Below, piece after piece: positions 27,847 to 36,811 of a stretch of DNA of 64,000 nt (positions are counted from its first letter, which is position 1; each line of letters opens with the position of its first letter). Location: NCBI RefSeq assembly GCF_000223905.1, contig NC_015948.1, positions 2,542,001-2,606,000 on the forward strand, given 5' to 3'. A model generated the notes under the pieces. That model did no database searches. It worked only from the letters and a program-made list of their open reading frames with translations, and was not told where the DNA came from. The stretch comes from Haloarcula hispanica ATCC 33960 (GTDB lineage: Archaea; Halobacteriota; Halobacteria; Halobacteriales; Haloarculaceae). The position numbers were made by a program, and so were the translations under genes.

Positions 27847-27919
27847 CGGGCGGCGAGGGATTTGAACCCCCGACCATCTGGTCCGGAACCAGGCGTTCTG
27901 TCCGCTGAACTAGCCGCCC
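27847..27919 (-). tRNA. trnR: tRNA-Arg, anticodon CCG
   Basis: The minus strand folds as a tRNA: acceptor GGGCGGC/GCCGCCC, D-arm GTTC-AGCGGACA-GAAC, anticodon loop TTCCGGA with anticodon CCG (reads CGG, Arg), T-arm GGGGG-TTCAAAT-CCCTC and discriminator G. The anticodon stem has one C-A mismatch at its base (27-43), the only irregularity. CCA is not encoded, as usual in archaea. The 3' end is duplicated nearby. Confidence 0.93.
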
Positions 27920-27968
27920 ACGAAAAGTGCTATCAGACTGTCCGTCTTAACGGTTGTGAACCGCAGCG

Positions 27969-28553
27969 TCAAGGTGACTCGCCAGTTTCAAGGGTGAAGT
28001 CGCTGGTCGGGTACGCGACACAGGTCAGGCAGTACCCCTCCTCCATGTCGTCGTCCATCAGCGAATCGTTGTTGCTGTGGCGGATGTAGTCCTCGGCCGG
28101 GCCGTCCTCGATGTGGCCGGCACAGGAGATACACTGGCCCTCGCGGCAGGCATAGGGGAGGTCCCAGCCTTCCTCCTCGCCGGCGTCAAGGAGCGGCTCG
28201 TTGTTGGCGACCTCGATCGTTTCACCCTCCTTGGCGAATTCGATCTCGTAGTACTCGACCTCGTCCTCGGCGATGTCGTCGGGGTCGAAGCCCTCGTCCT
28301 CCTCTTCGGCCTCCTCGCCTTCGCCGAGTTCGCCTTCGGCCTCACCAGCCGGAATCGCTGTGGCACCGCCACCACCGATAGAGCGGTTGTACGGCTCCGG
28401 GAAGTCCGTCTCGGGGACTGTCGCGGCCCGCTGCTCGAGGACCTCCTGGGAGATGTCTTCCGGTGCCTCCCAACCGGTCCCTTTGGCGTAGTGGAGCGCG
28501 ACCACTATCAGGGTGAGCGTGGCCCCGGCGGCGAGTCCAACGAGTTCTACCAT
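27969..28553 (-). CDS. Membrane-anchored [2Fe-2S] ferredoxin
   Basis: 194 aa. One N-terminal membrane helix (about 2-20) is followed by a linker rich in Gly and Glu (about 55-95), then the ferredoxin domain with ligands in CREGQCISC near residue 136 and CLTC near 175. The acidic insert is typical of halophilic ferredoxins. It probably transfers electrons at the cytoplasmic membrane surface; partners are unknown. It is transcribed away from tRNA-Arg. Confidence 0.9.
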   Translation of the reverse strand: MVELVGLAAGATLTLIVVALHYAKGTGWEAPEDISQEVLEQRAATVPETDFPEPYNRSIGGGGATAIPAGEAEGELGEGEEAEEEDEGFDPDDIAEDEVEYYEIEFAKEGETIEVANNEPLLDAGEEEGWDLPYACREGQCISCAGHIEDGPAEDYIRHSNNDSLMDDDMEEGYCLTCVAYPTSDFTLETGESP

Positions 28554-28686
28554 GTGTCCGGCTATGGAATACTGGTTTAATTAGCTGTTGTTTCACCCGC
28601 AGCCGCCCGCGAACGGCCCGGCCACCAGACGACTGTGTGCCCGGCGACGGGCGATTAATTTCCACAGTGTTTAGTACTATCAATTA

Positions 28687-29148
28687 ATGGAGTATGTCGT
28701 GGGACTAAAAGATTCGTGGAACGATCTCGGTACCGCCGGAAAGGTACTCGTCGGACTGGGCGTCGGCGTGGCTGTCCTGTTCATCCTGATTCCGATCATC
28801 ATCATCGTCGCGGCGATAATTGCGTCCTTCGTACTGGGCATGGGTAGCAGTGGCGGCGACGTAGCTGTGGCCCCGCAGGCCTCGTTCACGTTCGAGTACG
28901 AGGAGACGACAGACGGCGTCGTTGCCGTCGTGACACATGACGGTGGTGATACGATCAGTGCAGAGCAACTCACTATCGAAGTGGCGGACGGACGAACAGT
29001 GGGGTGGGACGATGACGACGGCGAGGTGACCGCCGGCGACCAGTCACGCGTTAGCGTCGAAGACGGAGCTGAAGTCAGCCTCGTTTGGCACGGGGACGAC
29101 CAGACAACGGTGCTCGCAAAGGGTACCGCTCAGGCAAGCGAGTTCTGA
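28687..29148 (+). CDS. Pilin-N / DUF1628-like exported protein
   Basis: 153 aa. A strong hydrophobic segment (about 18-50) follows a polar start and precedes a Gly/Ser hinge, then a beta-rich domain that includes PQASFTFEYEET and VVTHDGGDTISAEQLTIEV, matching the archaeal pilin-like DUF1628 pattern. No clear class III cleavage motif is visible. It may be a membrane-tethered surface protein or minor pilin. Standalone, convergent with gnd. Confidence 0.72.
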   Translation: MEYVVGLKDSWNDLGTAGKVLVGLGVGVAVLFILIPIIIIVAAIIASFVLGMGSSGGDVAVAPQASFTFEYEETTDGVVAVVTHDGGDTISAEQLTIEVADGRTVGWDDDDGEVTAGDQSRVSVEDGAEVSLVWHGDDQTTVLAKGTAQASEF

Positions 29149-29166
29149 AGCGATACGGTAGCACAC

Positions 29167-30066
29167 TCACGTCCGACGTGGGACGTCGTGGCGACCGAAG
29201 CCGTATCGGAGGCGGCTGGCGAGGCGGCGCGAGAAGCGGCCGTCGTCGGCCCGCGAGCCGAACCGCTCGGCCAACGACTGGTAGATGAGCGGGATCGGCA
29301 CCTCCTGTTCGAGCGCTTCTTGCACGGTCCACGTCCCAGTCGACCCGCCTTCGACGCGGTCGGCCACGTCGCCGAGGTCGTTGCCCTCCTCGCGGAACGC
29401 TTCCTCGCAGAGCTCCAGCAGCCACGAGCGGATGACGGCCCCGTTGTTCCAGGTGTTTGCGACCGATTCCAGATCGAGGTCGTACCGGCCGTTAGCCAGC
29501 AGTTCGAAGCCCTCGCCGTAGGTCTGCATCAGCGCGTACTCGACCCCGTTGTGAACCATCTTGACGTAGTGGCCCGACCCCGCCGGCCCCATCCGGTCGT
29601 GGCCGTCGGGGCCGGTCGCGACGGCGTCGAAGACGGGAACCAGTTCGTCGTAGGCCCACTGCGGGCCGCCGACCATCAGCGAGAAGCCCAGCTCCGCACC
29701 GGCGGGGCCGCCGGAGGTGCCACAGTCGAGGTAGGCCGCATCGGTCGACTCGGCACGGCGAACCGAGTCCTCGAAGTAGGAATTACCGCCGTCGACCACG
29801 ATATCGTCATCGTCCAGTGATGGGGCCAGTTCATCCAGCGCGGCGTCGACCGGGTCCCCGGCTGGGACCATCAGCCAGATTCGTTTCTCCGAGCCGAGTT
29901 TCGCCGCGAGGTCGGCGATGGACGATGCCGGCTGTGCACCGGCTTCAGCTGCGTCGGCGACGCTCTTCTCGTCGATATCGAAGACGACGACCTCGTGGCC
30001 GGCTTCGAGCACGCGGTCGACCACGATTCGGCCCATGCGTCCGAGTCCGATGACGCCAAGTTCCAT
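29167..30066 (-). CDS. gnd: 6-phosphogluconate dehydrogenase (decarboxylating)
   Basis: 299 aa, the short form found in haloarchaea. The cofactor motif is VIGLGRMG; substrate-site motifs are CGTSGGPAGAELG near residue 120 and KMVHNGVEYALMQ near 175. It oxidises and decarboxylates 6-phosphogluconate to ribulose 5-phosphate, the oxidative pentose phosphate route that haloarchaea use. It is cytoplasmic and stands alone. Confidence 0.95.
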   Translation of the reverse strand: MELGVIGLGRMGRIVVDRVLEAGHEVVVFDIDEKSVADAAEAGAQPASSIADLAAKLGSEKRIWLMVPAGDPVDAALDELAPSLDDDDIVVDGGNSYFEDSVRRAESTDAAYLDCGTSGGPAGAELGFSLMVGGPQWAYDELVPVFDAVATGPDGHDRMGPAGSGHYVKMVHNGVEYALMQTYGEGFELLANGRYDLDLESVANTWNNGAVIRSWLLELCEEAFREEGNDLGDVADRVEGGSTGTWTVQEALEQEVPIPLIYQSLAERFGSRADDGRFSRRLASRLRYGFGRHDVPRRT

Positions 30067-30334
30067 ACCGGGGAGTCGCCGACCGAACAGGTAGGGATTG
30101 CGGTTCGACAGAAAAGCGTGGCACGAACACCACCCGTGCCGTCGTCAGTCATGGTACCGCCCCAGCCGACCGTCTCGGAAGCGGTCGTGGGAGCCAGCAA
30201 TTGCCACGAGTCCTGTCCCGTACTGCACCGGATACTCCGGCTCTGGAACGCAAAAAATCCACGGAATACAATCACATCGTCCGTTGTAATCCCGGGATCA
30301 CCGCCGTTTTGTTCCGGCCACTCTTGGTGAGAAT

Positions 30335-31432
30335 ATGGACGACCGCATACGCGAACACGCCAGGATTCTCGTCGACTGGAGCGCTCGCATCGACGCGGGC
30401 GACGACGTGGTCGTGGCTGTCGAGGACGGTGCACACGATCTCGCAGTCGCCGTGGCCGAGCAGCTTGGCGACCGCGGCGCGAACCTCCTGTCGACGTACC
30501 AGTCGGACGAACTCACGCGGGCCTATCTGGGGGCCCACAACGGGTCATTCACCGAGAACCCCGAGTACGAACTGGCGCTGTACGAACGGGCCGACAGCGT
30601 GCTGTTCCTGAAAGGGTCGCGGAACACTACCGAGACGGCCGACGTGGACAGCGACCAGCGACAGGCGTACTCGACGGCGCGACAGGCAATCAGGGAGGCC
30701 CGTCTGGACACCGACTGGGTGTCGACCCAGCACCCGACGCGGGCGATGGCCCAGCAGGCCGGGATGGCCTACGCTGACTACAAAGACTTCGTCTACGACG
30801 CAACGCTCCGGGACTGGGAGGCGCTGGCGGAGGAGCAGGCCCAACTGAAGGATATCCTCGACGACGGCAAAGAGGTCCGAATCGTGGCCGACGGGACGGA
30901 CATCACGCTGTACATCGACGGCCGTATCGCCGTCAACTCCGCCGCCAGCGTGGCCTACGACTCGCACAACCTCCCCTCCGGCGAGGTGTTCACCGCGCCC
31001 TACGACACCGCCGGCGTCGTCACCTTCGACGTGCCGATGACGATACAGGGCCGCCGGGTGAAAAACGTCGAGCTGACGTTCAAGGACGGAGTTGTCGTCG
31101 ACTGGGCGGCCGAACAGGGCGAGGGTGTCATCGGCGAAATCATCGGGACCGACGGCGGTTCCCGCCAACTGGGCGAACTCGGCATCGGGATGAACCGCGG
31201 CGTCGACCGCGTCACCGACAACATCCTCTTCGACGAGAAGATGGGAGGGACAGTCCACCTCGCGCTCGGGCGCGCGTACGACGCCTGCCTGCCGGAGGGC
31301 AAATCCGGCAACGACAGCGCCGTCCACGAGGACCTCATCACGACGATGGGCGAGGGGTCGCGGCTCGAAGTCGACGGCGAGACGATTCAGAAAGACGGCC
31401 TGTTCCGCTGGGAAGACGGCTTCGAAGGGTAG
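30335..31432 (+). CDS. M29-family aminopeptidase
   Basis: 365 aa. Signature regions of the M29 thermophilic-type metallo-aminopeptidases are visible: LPSGEVFTAP near residue 215, ELGIGMN near 285, and DEKMGGTVHLALGRAY followed by NDSAVHEDL near the C-terminus, which carry the metal ligands. It is a cytoplasmic peptidase for peptide turnover. Its own promoter lies in the 268-base gap shared with divergent gnd. Confidence 0.93.
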   Translation: MDDRIREHARILVDWSARIDAGDDVVVAVEDGAHDLAVAVAEQLGDRGANLLSTYQSDELTRAYLGAHNGSFTENPEYELALYERADSVLFLKGSRNTTETADVDSDQRQAYSTARQAIREARLDTDWVSTQHPTRAMAQQAGMAYADYKDFVYDATLRDWEALAEEQAQLKDILDDGKEVRIVADGTDITLYIDGRIAVNSAASVAYDSHNLPSGEVFTAPYDTAGVVTFDVPMTIQGRRVKNVELTFKDGVVVDWAAEQGEGVIGEIIGTDGGSRQLGELGIGMNRGVDRVTDNILFDEKMGGTVHLALGRAYDACLPEGKSGNDSAVHEDLITTMGEGSRLEVDGETIQKDGLFRWEDGFEG

Positions 31433-31606
31433 CTGTCGCGGGACTGCTGCGGCGTGCTTGCGGAGAGCCACTGTCGCGGTGCTGTGGGCCGGGAATAGAT
31501 GTCATGATCCGTGGGCCGGGAGCGCCCTCCGTGGCGCGACCCGGGGAAGGGCAGGCCTGCCGAAGGCTGCGCTGCTGATGTACCGCGAGCGGAGCGAGCG
31601 GTTTCA

Positions 31607-31695
31607 CTCCGAGCGCGGCCGCAGGCCGCGACTCGGAGGTCGTTTTTAGCGTAGATTTTTGCGAGGAGCCCTCCCACAGCGGCGCGAAGCGCCGC
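31607..31695. terminator. Two strong hairpins between convergent genes
   Basis: A 14-bp stem with one bulged base spans 31607-31638 (ctccgag-cgcggcc, loop GCA). A second 7-bp perfect hairpin is at 31679-31695 (GCGGCGC-GAA-GCGCCGC). The first is followed by a T run (GTTTTTAG) on the plus strand. The region separates the convergent M29 peptidase and arlJ, so bidirectional termination is plausible; the arrangement recalls the aconitase cluster. No gene is seen in 31433-31722. Confidence 0.6.
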
Positions 31696-31722
31696 GAGGA
31701 AGGGCGACGAAGTAAAAAGGTA

Positions 31723-33471
31723 CTAGATAGAGAGGAACTGCGACACCAGCCACTTCGTAAACGTCCCAGTAATTGCGCCGATCCACGAGAGCACCACGAA
31801 GTGCATGTAGGTGTTGGCGTTGTGGCCACCGTCAACGGTCCGGATCATCAACGATGACAGCATCGCGCCGAACATGATAATGATGATCAGCAGGAACTCG
31901 ATGAGCGGGATGTTGTAGACGCTGGTATTGATGAGCGAGGCGGCGTCGAGTCGGCTCCCAGTGGACAGGTTGAGTGACATGTCGGCGAGGATGTTGACGA
32001 CCTGCAGGCCGATGAAGAAGGCGAAGGTCGACGCGGCGGTCATCCCGTAGAGGAGGCCCACAAGCGTCGTTGCCGCCTGCTTGCGCTTCTGGCGGAGTTG
32101 CAGCACCTGATTCATGTTCTCGGAGATAAGCTCGCCCAGTTGCTTTGGCGATCCACCCATCTCGCGGCCGATGAGGTACATCTCGGAGAAGGTCTGGATG
32201 AGATAGGAGCGACAGTCGGCGGTAAAAAAGCGCCAGGCAGAGGTCGGCTCGATCCGCATATTCAGTCGTTTGTAGAGATTATCGATGTTGGGCGAGAGCG
32301 CGCCGAAGTCCTTCTTGCGGAGGGTACGAAGCACCGCACCGGTCGTCGACTGCTTCGCGCCCTCGGTCGCCCCGAGCGCACGGATGAAGTTCGGGAACTC
32401 GGAGTCCCGGTCCTTGATGCGCTGTTCTTCCTGTCGGAAGGCGATGCCGGGGATGAGCATCGGCGTGATCGGCGCGGCGGCGTACAGCGGCAGCGGCACC
32501 TCGTCGAACATGAAAAAGAGGTCGTTCAGCGTGATCGGCGAGATGCCGAGCATCCCCCCAAGCGTGATGAACACGAGCAGCATCGACAGCCCCACACCGG
32601 CGACCATCGATTTGTTGAGTTTGGACTCGATCGGCGACGGGTAGTCGACCGGGTGGAACCACACCGGGTCGTAGGGGGCCATCGAGCGGATGGCGAGGTA
32701 GAAGCCGGTCTGGACGAACACGAACATCACGATGACGGCGCTGACGGTCATCGTCGGGTTCGTTCCGGTCAGCACCGGCAGGACGACGGCGAACACCAGC
32801 GCGAACGTCATCGACAGAATCATCGAGAGGTAGAGGTCCTTCATGACTTCCAGGCTGTCGAGCGAGCTCTTGTACACCGTCGAGTAGTGCTGGATGATCT
32901 GCTCCTGTTCAGTCAGGAGGTAATCGTCGAGTCCCTGTCCGGCCCCGAGCGTGTACGCGAGGCGGTCGAAGAAGTCCGAAACTGCGCGGCTCGGGACCTG
33001 TTTGGCCCGGCGACGGCAGGCGTCGTCGAGGCTCAGGTTCCAGGTGTCGACTAGCTGGACGATGCGGTGCATCTCCATCGCGAGTTCGCCGTACTCGTCT
33101 TCCTCGGCCAGCGTTCGGAACACTTCCATGCGGTCGATTTTCGTCGTCGCGAGCACGGTCATGTGCGTGATAAGCAGGTGAAACCGGTTGTTGAGTTCGC
33201 GTTTGCGCTGGCTCAGGAGGATCTTTGGGTAGAAAATCGCCGACGCCATCACCAGAAATCCAAGCAGGGGAATCGGTGCTCGGACCGCAAGGGGTTGATC
33301 CAGCAGCAAGGCGACGACCGTCGAAATAACGAAAAAGGCGACGGCTGGTAGCAGGATGAGGAAGAGATACCGCTCCAGCGGGATCGTCATCTGGCGGTAG
33401 GACTCCACGAGCGACTGGATCGTCTCGGATATCGTCAGGTCGAGTCCGCTTTCGGCTTCGCCCTGTGCCAT
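31723..33471 (-). CDS. arlJ: Archaellum assembly platform protein ArlJ (FlaJ)
   Basis: 582 aa, the usual length. It is the polytopic membrane platform of the archaellum motor, related to type IV pilus PilC. Nine or so hydrophobic segments form two groups (about 35-100 and 200-330, then 480-580) around two cytoplasmic loops of about 120 residues with the T2SSF motif (EMYLIGREMGGSPKQLGEL). It is the last gene of the arl operon, starting 2 bases after arlI. Confidence 0.97.
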   Translation of the reverse strand: MAQGEAESGLDLTISETIQSLVESYRQMTIPLERYLFLILLPAVAFFVISTVVALLLDQPLAVRAPIPLLGFLVMASAIFYPKILLSQRKRELNNRFHLLITHMTVLATTKIDRMEVFRTLAEEDEYGELAMEMHRIVQLVDTWNLSLDDACRRRAKQVPSRAVSDFFDRLAYTLGAGQGLDDYLLTEQEQIIQHYSTVYKSSLDSLEVMKDLYLSMILSMTFALVFAVVLPVLTGTNPTMTVSAVIVMFVFVQTGFYLAIRSMAPYDPVWFHPVDYPSPIESKLNKSMVAGVGLSMLLVFITLGGMLGISPITLNDLFFMFDEVPLPLYAAAPITPMLIPGIAFRQEEQRIKDRDSEFPNFIRALGATEGAKQSTTGAVLRTLRKKDFGALSPNIDNLYKRLNMRIEPTSAWRFFTADCRSYLIQTFSEMYLIGREMGGSPKQLGELISENMNQVLQLRQKRKQAATTLVGLLYGMTAASTFAFFIGLQVVNILADMSLNLSTGSRLDAASLINTSVYNIPLIEFLLIIIIMFGAMLSSLMIRTVDGGHNANTYMHFVVLSWIGAITGTFTKWLVSQFLSI

Positions 33472-33473
33472 CG

Positions 33474-35147
33474 TTAGTCAGGCCTGGCGATGTTGAACGG
33501 AATCCCTTCGACGCCGTCACGCTGGAAGTCCGAGATGAAGTCGTTGACTTCGTGATACCCCAGAATCCCCTCCTGGATGGCCCGCTCGATCATGTCAGCA
33601 CGGAACTGGAGGTCGTCGTAGATGTCACGCGTGTCCTCGTACCCCAGGAGGGTCGCTATCTGCTCTTCGAGGACGAAGGAGTTGTTCATCCCCTGGAAGA
33701 TGATCTCGTCCTCGACGGGGTCCCAGTTGAACACCTGCCGGGTGACGACACCGTCCATCTCCTTCGAGTACCCCTCGATCTCCTGAACGCTCGTCACGCG
33801 GCGCAGGACCTGATCGCCCTGCTTGACGCGGTTCTGGAACAGCGCCACGTCGGCCACGTCCATGAACGTCTCGGGGACGTTGATCGGTTCGCCGGTGAAG
33901 CGCTGAATCATCGAGACGATGTCGCTCGCGTGGAAGGTCAGCATCACCGGGTGGCCGGTCTGGGCGGCCTGGAACGCCATCCGCCCTTCCTCACCACGAA
34001 CCTCCCCGACGATGATGTAGTCGGGGCGGGAACGCAGTGCAGCGGCGACGAGGTCGAACATGTCGATACTGGTCCCCTCGTCTTCGCCTTCACGAGTGAG
34101 GAGTTGCTGCCAGGTGTTGTGCGGGGGCAGCACCTCGGCGGTGTCCTCCGCGGTGTAGATCTTCGCGTCGTCGGGGATGAACGAGGTGATGGCGTTCAGC
34201 GTCGTCGTCTTCCCGGACGCCGTCTCCCCGACCACGAACACCGTCTGTTCGTTCTCCAGACAGAGCCAGAGATACGCGGCCAGTTGCGGCGACAGCGTCA
34301 TCCACTTGGTAATCTGGAAAATCGAGAGCGGAACGTCGTCGCCCTGACGGATGGTGAGCGACGGGCCTTTGAGGCTCACGTCGTCGGAGTAGATAAGGTT
34401 CAGACGCGACCCGTCCGGCAGCGTCGAGTCGACGATAGGGTCCGAGTCAGAGACCGGGTCACCCATCCGTTCGCCCATGTTGCGGAGCCACTGGTCGAAG
34501 GCCTCCTCGCTCTGCCACTCGACAGTGGTTTCGAGCATCCCGTAGACCCCGTGGTCGACGTGACATTCGCTGCGGCCGATAACGTGAATGTCCTCGTTGG
34601 CCGGGTCGCGCATGACCGGTTCGAGCGGGCCGAGGCCGACGATGTCGCGGTTCAGCCGGTAGAGGATGTTCTCGTAGGTCTCCTGTGTGACCTCGACGCT
34701 GTTCACGTCGGTCAGGTTCGACAGGCGCGTGAGGACGCCGCTGTCGCTGTCTTCGTCTCGGACTTTGGTGGTTTCCTGCAGGAGTTCCTCGATACGGTCG
34801 TCGAACTGGGCTTCGTTTTCGGGCGCGGGCTTGTTGACGCTGCGCTGGAGCAGACGGTTCCGGACCTTTCCGAAGACGGCCCGCTCGTCCTCGTCGAGTT
34901 CCGGCTCGATGGCGTAGTACTTCATGTCCTGGCCCACGTCGCCGTAGATATGACAGAAGATGGGGCCGCCGACCGGGTAGAGCACGTTCGGCCGGTTCGT
35001 CTCGTACTCGTCGTCGGCCTCGTCGATGAGCATTGGGAACTCACCGGTGATCTGCTTGAACTTCTTCAGGTGGTCCCGCAGGTGGGGCCGCCGCGCTGCC
35101 ATCTGCCGAAGTTCGTCCGACGGTTTCGCACGTCCGTGGTCTGTCAT
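33474..35147 (-). CDS. arlI: Archaellum motor ATPase ArlI (FlaI)
   Basis: 557 aa. The secretion ATPase of the archaellum, both assembling and rotating the filament. Walker A GETASGKTTT, the Asp box (AEDTAEVLPP) and the Walker B region YIIVGEVRGEE are in the second half. The N-terminal 200 residues are the variable interaction domain. It is hexameric at the cytoplasmic face and works with ArlJ. Gap of 14 bases to arlH. Confidence 0.97.
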   Translation of the reverse strand: MTDHGRAKPSDELRQMAARRPHLRDHLKKFKQITGEFPMLIDEADDEYETNRPNVLYPVGGPIFCHIYGDVGQDMKYYAIEPELDEDERAVFGKVRNRLLQRSVNKPAPENEAQFDDRIEELLQETTKVRDEDSDSGVLTRLSNLTDVNSVEVTQETYENILYRLNRDIVGLGPLEPVMRDPANEDIHVIGRSECHVDHGVYGMLETTVEWQSEEAFDQWLRNMGERMGDPVSDSDPIVDSTLPDGSRLNLIYSDDVSLKGPSLTIRQGDDVPLSIFQITKWMTLSPQLAAYLWLCLENEQTVFVVGETASGKTTTLNAITSFIPDDAKIYTAEDTAEVLPPHNTWQQLLTREGEDEGTSIDMFDLVAAALRSRPDYIIVGEVRGEEGRMAFQAAQTGHPVMLTFHASDIVSMIQRFTGEPINVPETFMDVADVALFQNRVKQGDQVLRRVTSVQEIEGYSKEMDGVVTRQVFNWDPVEDEIIFQGMNNSFVLEEQIATLLGYEDTRDIYDDLQFRADMIERAIQEGILGYHEVNDFISDFQRDGVEGIPFNIARPD

Positions 35148-35161
35148 ATCTTATATCACCT

Positions 35162-35923
35162 CTAGGCGACGCTGCGCGATTCGATGACGATGCCGGTTCC
35201 CGAGCGGACCGAGAACCCGATGGTGTCACCGACCTGTTCGCCCATGCCGGCGAATCGGAGGACGTTGATCTGCCGGCGCACGTCGTTGCCGACCTCGATC
35301 ATCTCCAGTTCGATGAACACGTCGGCGATGGCCCGGAACGGACCGATAGCCTCCTCGTCCAGCGTCGACGGGTCGACGGTGAGCATGATGCATTTGCCCT
35401 GTGAGATGACATCCCGGAAGTAGGAGATGACCTCCAGTGCGGCCTGTCGTTCCTCGTTTTGCCGAACGAGGGCTTCGAACTTGGGATCGTTCCGGAGGAT
35501 GGCGTCGAACGTGTCGATGACGACGACGTCGGCGTCCCACATCACTTCAGCCTCCATCAGCCGCTTGAGGAGTTCCTTCCGCTCGGACTGTTCGTCACCG
35601 CCGGTGAGCGCGTTCGACTCGCCGATGTCGGCGTGCAGGAACAGCACGTCCTCGTCGAGGATGTGGTCGACCATGTCATACGACAGCGAGTGCATCTGGT
35701 CGAGGAAGCTCCCGACGGTGAGTTCCGTCGAGAGGTAGGTCACTTCGTGGCCCTCCTCACAAAGGCCGTAGGTGAACCGCTGGCTCATGGCGGATTTGCC
35801 GGCCCCGTAGTCACCCTCGACGAGGATGATACTGCCGGGCGGGATACCGCCGCCCAGTTCCTTGTTCAGTCGGTCGTGATCGTCCAGTCCGAGCGAGAAT
35901 AGGTCAGTACTTGCGATACTCAT
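35162..35923 (-). CDS. arlH: Archaellum KaiC-like regulator ArlH (FlaH)
   Basis: 253 aa. Walker [10 protein letters not shown] is at residues 36-44 and the Walker B region DVVVIDTFD is near 130, KaiC/RecA fold. It binds ATP and regulates ArlI without normal hydrolysis. Overlaps the arlG stop by 4 bases. A second KaiC-like ATPase in the same cluster at 46948 is a distinct paralogue. Confidence 0.95.
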   Translation of the reverse strand: MSIASTDLFSLGLDDHDRLNKELGGGIPPGSIILVEGDYGAGKSAMSQRFTYGLCEEGHEVTYLSTELTVGSFLDQMHSLSYDMVDHILDEDVLFLHADIGESNALTGGDEQSERKELLKRLMEAEVMWDADVVVIDTFDAILRNDPKFEALVRQNEERQAALEVISYFRDVISQGKCIMLTVDPSTLDEEAIGPFRAIADVFIELEMIEVGNDVRRQINVLRFAGMGEQVGDTIGFSVRSGTGIVIESRSVA

Positions 35924-36372
35924 GTGTTGAACTCGAACACCTCCTCGTCGCCGTTGACAATCAGCTTGAGGCGGTGGTCGCCACCGTCAAGGTTGCCGTT
36001 GATGTCGATGCGAACGACTTCACCGGGCCGCCAGCTGTTACCGCCGTCCGGCTCCAGCGTCACCGTGTAGTCACTGGTGAAGGCCCCATCGACGAACACA
36101 TCTATCTGCCCGGGGACTGGCGCTAACGTCTCTGAGCCGGTGTTTTTGACGTGAATCGTGATTGTGTTCGCGCCGTTATCATAGATGGTGTTGCTGCCGC
36201 TGTCGGAGATGATTTCGACGTCGGTCCGAACGTCGCTACTCACGTCCAGCCCCTGTTCCGAGACAGCGTTGCTCAGCTCGCCGATACTGCTCGTAAAGAC
36301 GCCGGCCACGCTCGCGGCGATAGCCATCGACGCGATGAACAGGATCAGGTGAGAGACGGAAACGCTCGCCAT
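35920..36372 (-). CDS. arlG: Archaellum stator protein ArlG (FlaG)
   Basis: 150 aa. One N-terminal membrane helix (about 7-28) is followed by a beta-sandwich domain outside the membrane ([20 protein letters not shown]), the ArlF/ArlG fold that contacts the S-layer and forms the stator with ArlF. Polar Ser/Asp content is halophilic. Starts 1 base after the arlF stop. Confidence 0.92.
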   Translation of the reverse strand: MASVSVSHLILFIASMAIAASVAGVFTSSIGELSNAVSEQGLDVSSDVRTDVEIISDSGSNTIYDNGANTITIHVKNTGSETLAPVPGQIDVFVDGAFTSDYTVTLEPDGGNSWRPGEVVRIDINGNLDGGDHRLKLIVNGDEEVFEFNT

Positions 36373-36373
36373 G

Positions 36374-36811
36374 TTAGCTCACCACCATCGTTTCGGCGAT
36401 GCCGTTCTCGGTGACGACTTTCACCCGGTCGGGTTGACTACTGAGTGAGGTGACGGTAATCTCTAACCGCTCCTGTGACGCCCAGATATCCGTCGAGGGG
36501 TCGGTGTCAACGGTCGTGTCATAGCCCGCCTGATAGTCGTTGTCGACCAGCAGGTCGGTTGCTTCGACCGACAGCGTCTCGGAGCCGGTGTTGTCGACGG
36601 TCACGACGAGATTCTCGCTGCCGCTCGCGTTCCATGTCGCCGAGACAAGCGAGATGTCGGTGTTTTGCTGGTCGAGCAGCTGGTCTCGCTGGTCCTCGCG
36701 AGCGTCGTTGACGCGCTCGAAGCTGTTCGCGGTCGCGGAATAGAACATTCCGAAGCCGATGAACGCGGCCACGAAGATGACGGCTGCCGAGCCGCTAACG
36801 CTGAATCCCAT
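36374..36811 (-). CDS. arlF: Archaellum stator protein ArlF (FlaF)
   Basis: 145 aa from the ATG at 36809-36811 (MGFSVSGSAAVIF); the longer frame starts inside arlCE and is rejected. One membrane helix (about 8-26), a coiled segment with DAREDQRDQLLDQQ, then an extracellular beta domain (VVTVDNTGSETLSVEATDLL) that in other archaea binds the S-layer. Its start lies 17 bases inside arlCE, so translation is coupled. Confidence 0.92.
   Translation of the reverse strand: MGFSVSGSAAVIFVAAFIGFGMFYSATANSFERVNDAREDQRDQLLDQQNTDISLVSATWNASGSENLVVTVDNTGSETLSVEATDLLVDNDYQAGYDTTVDTDPSTDIWASQERLEITVTSLSSQPDRVKVVTENGIAETMVVS

Noticed and set aside
33465-35165. A 566-codon plus-strand frame
   Set aside because: Antisense of arlI, whose ATPase motifs are unmistakable on the minus strand. 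High GC makes long antisense frames common.
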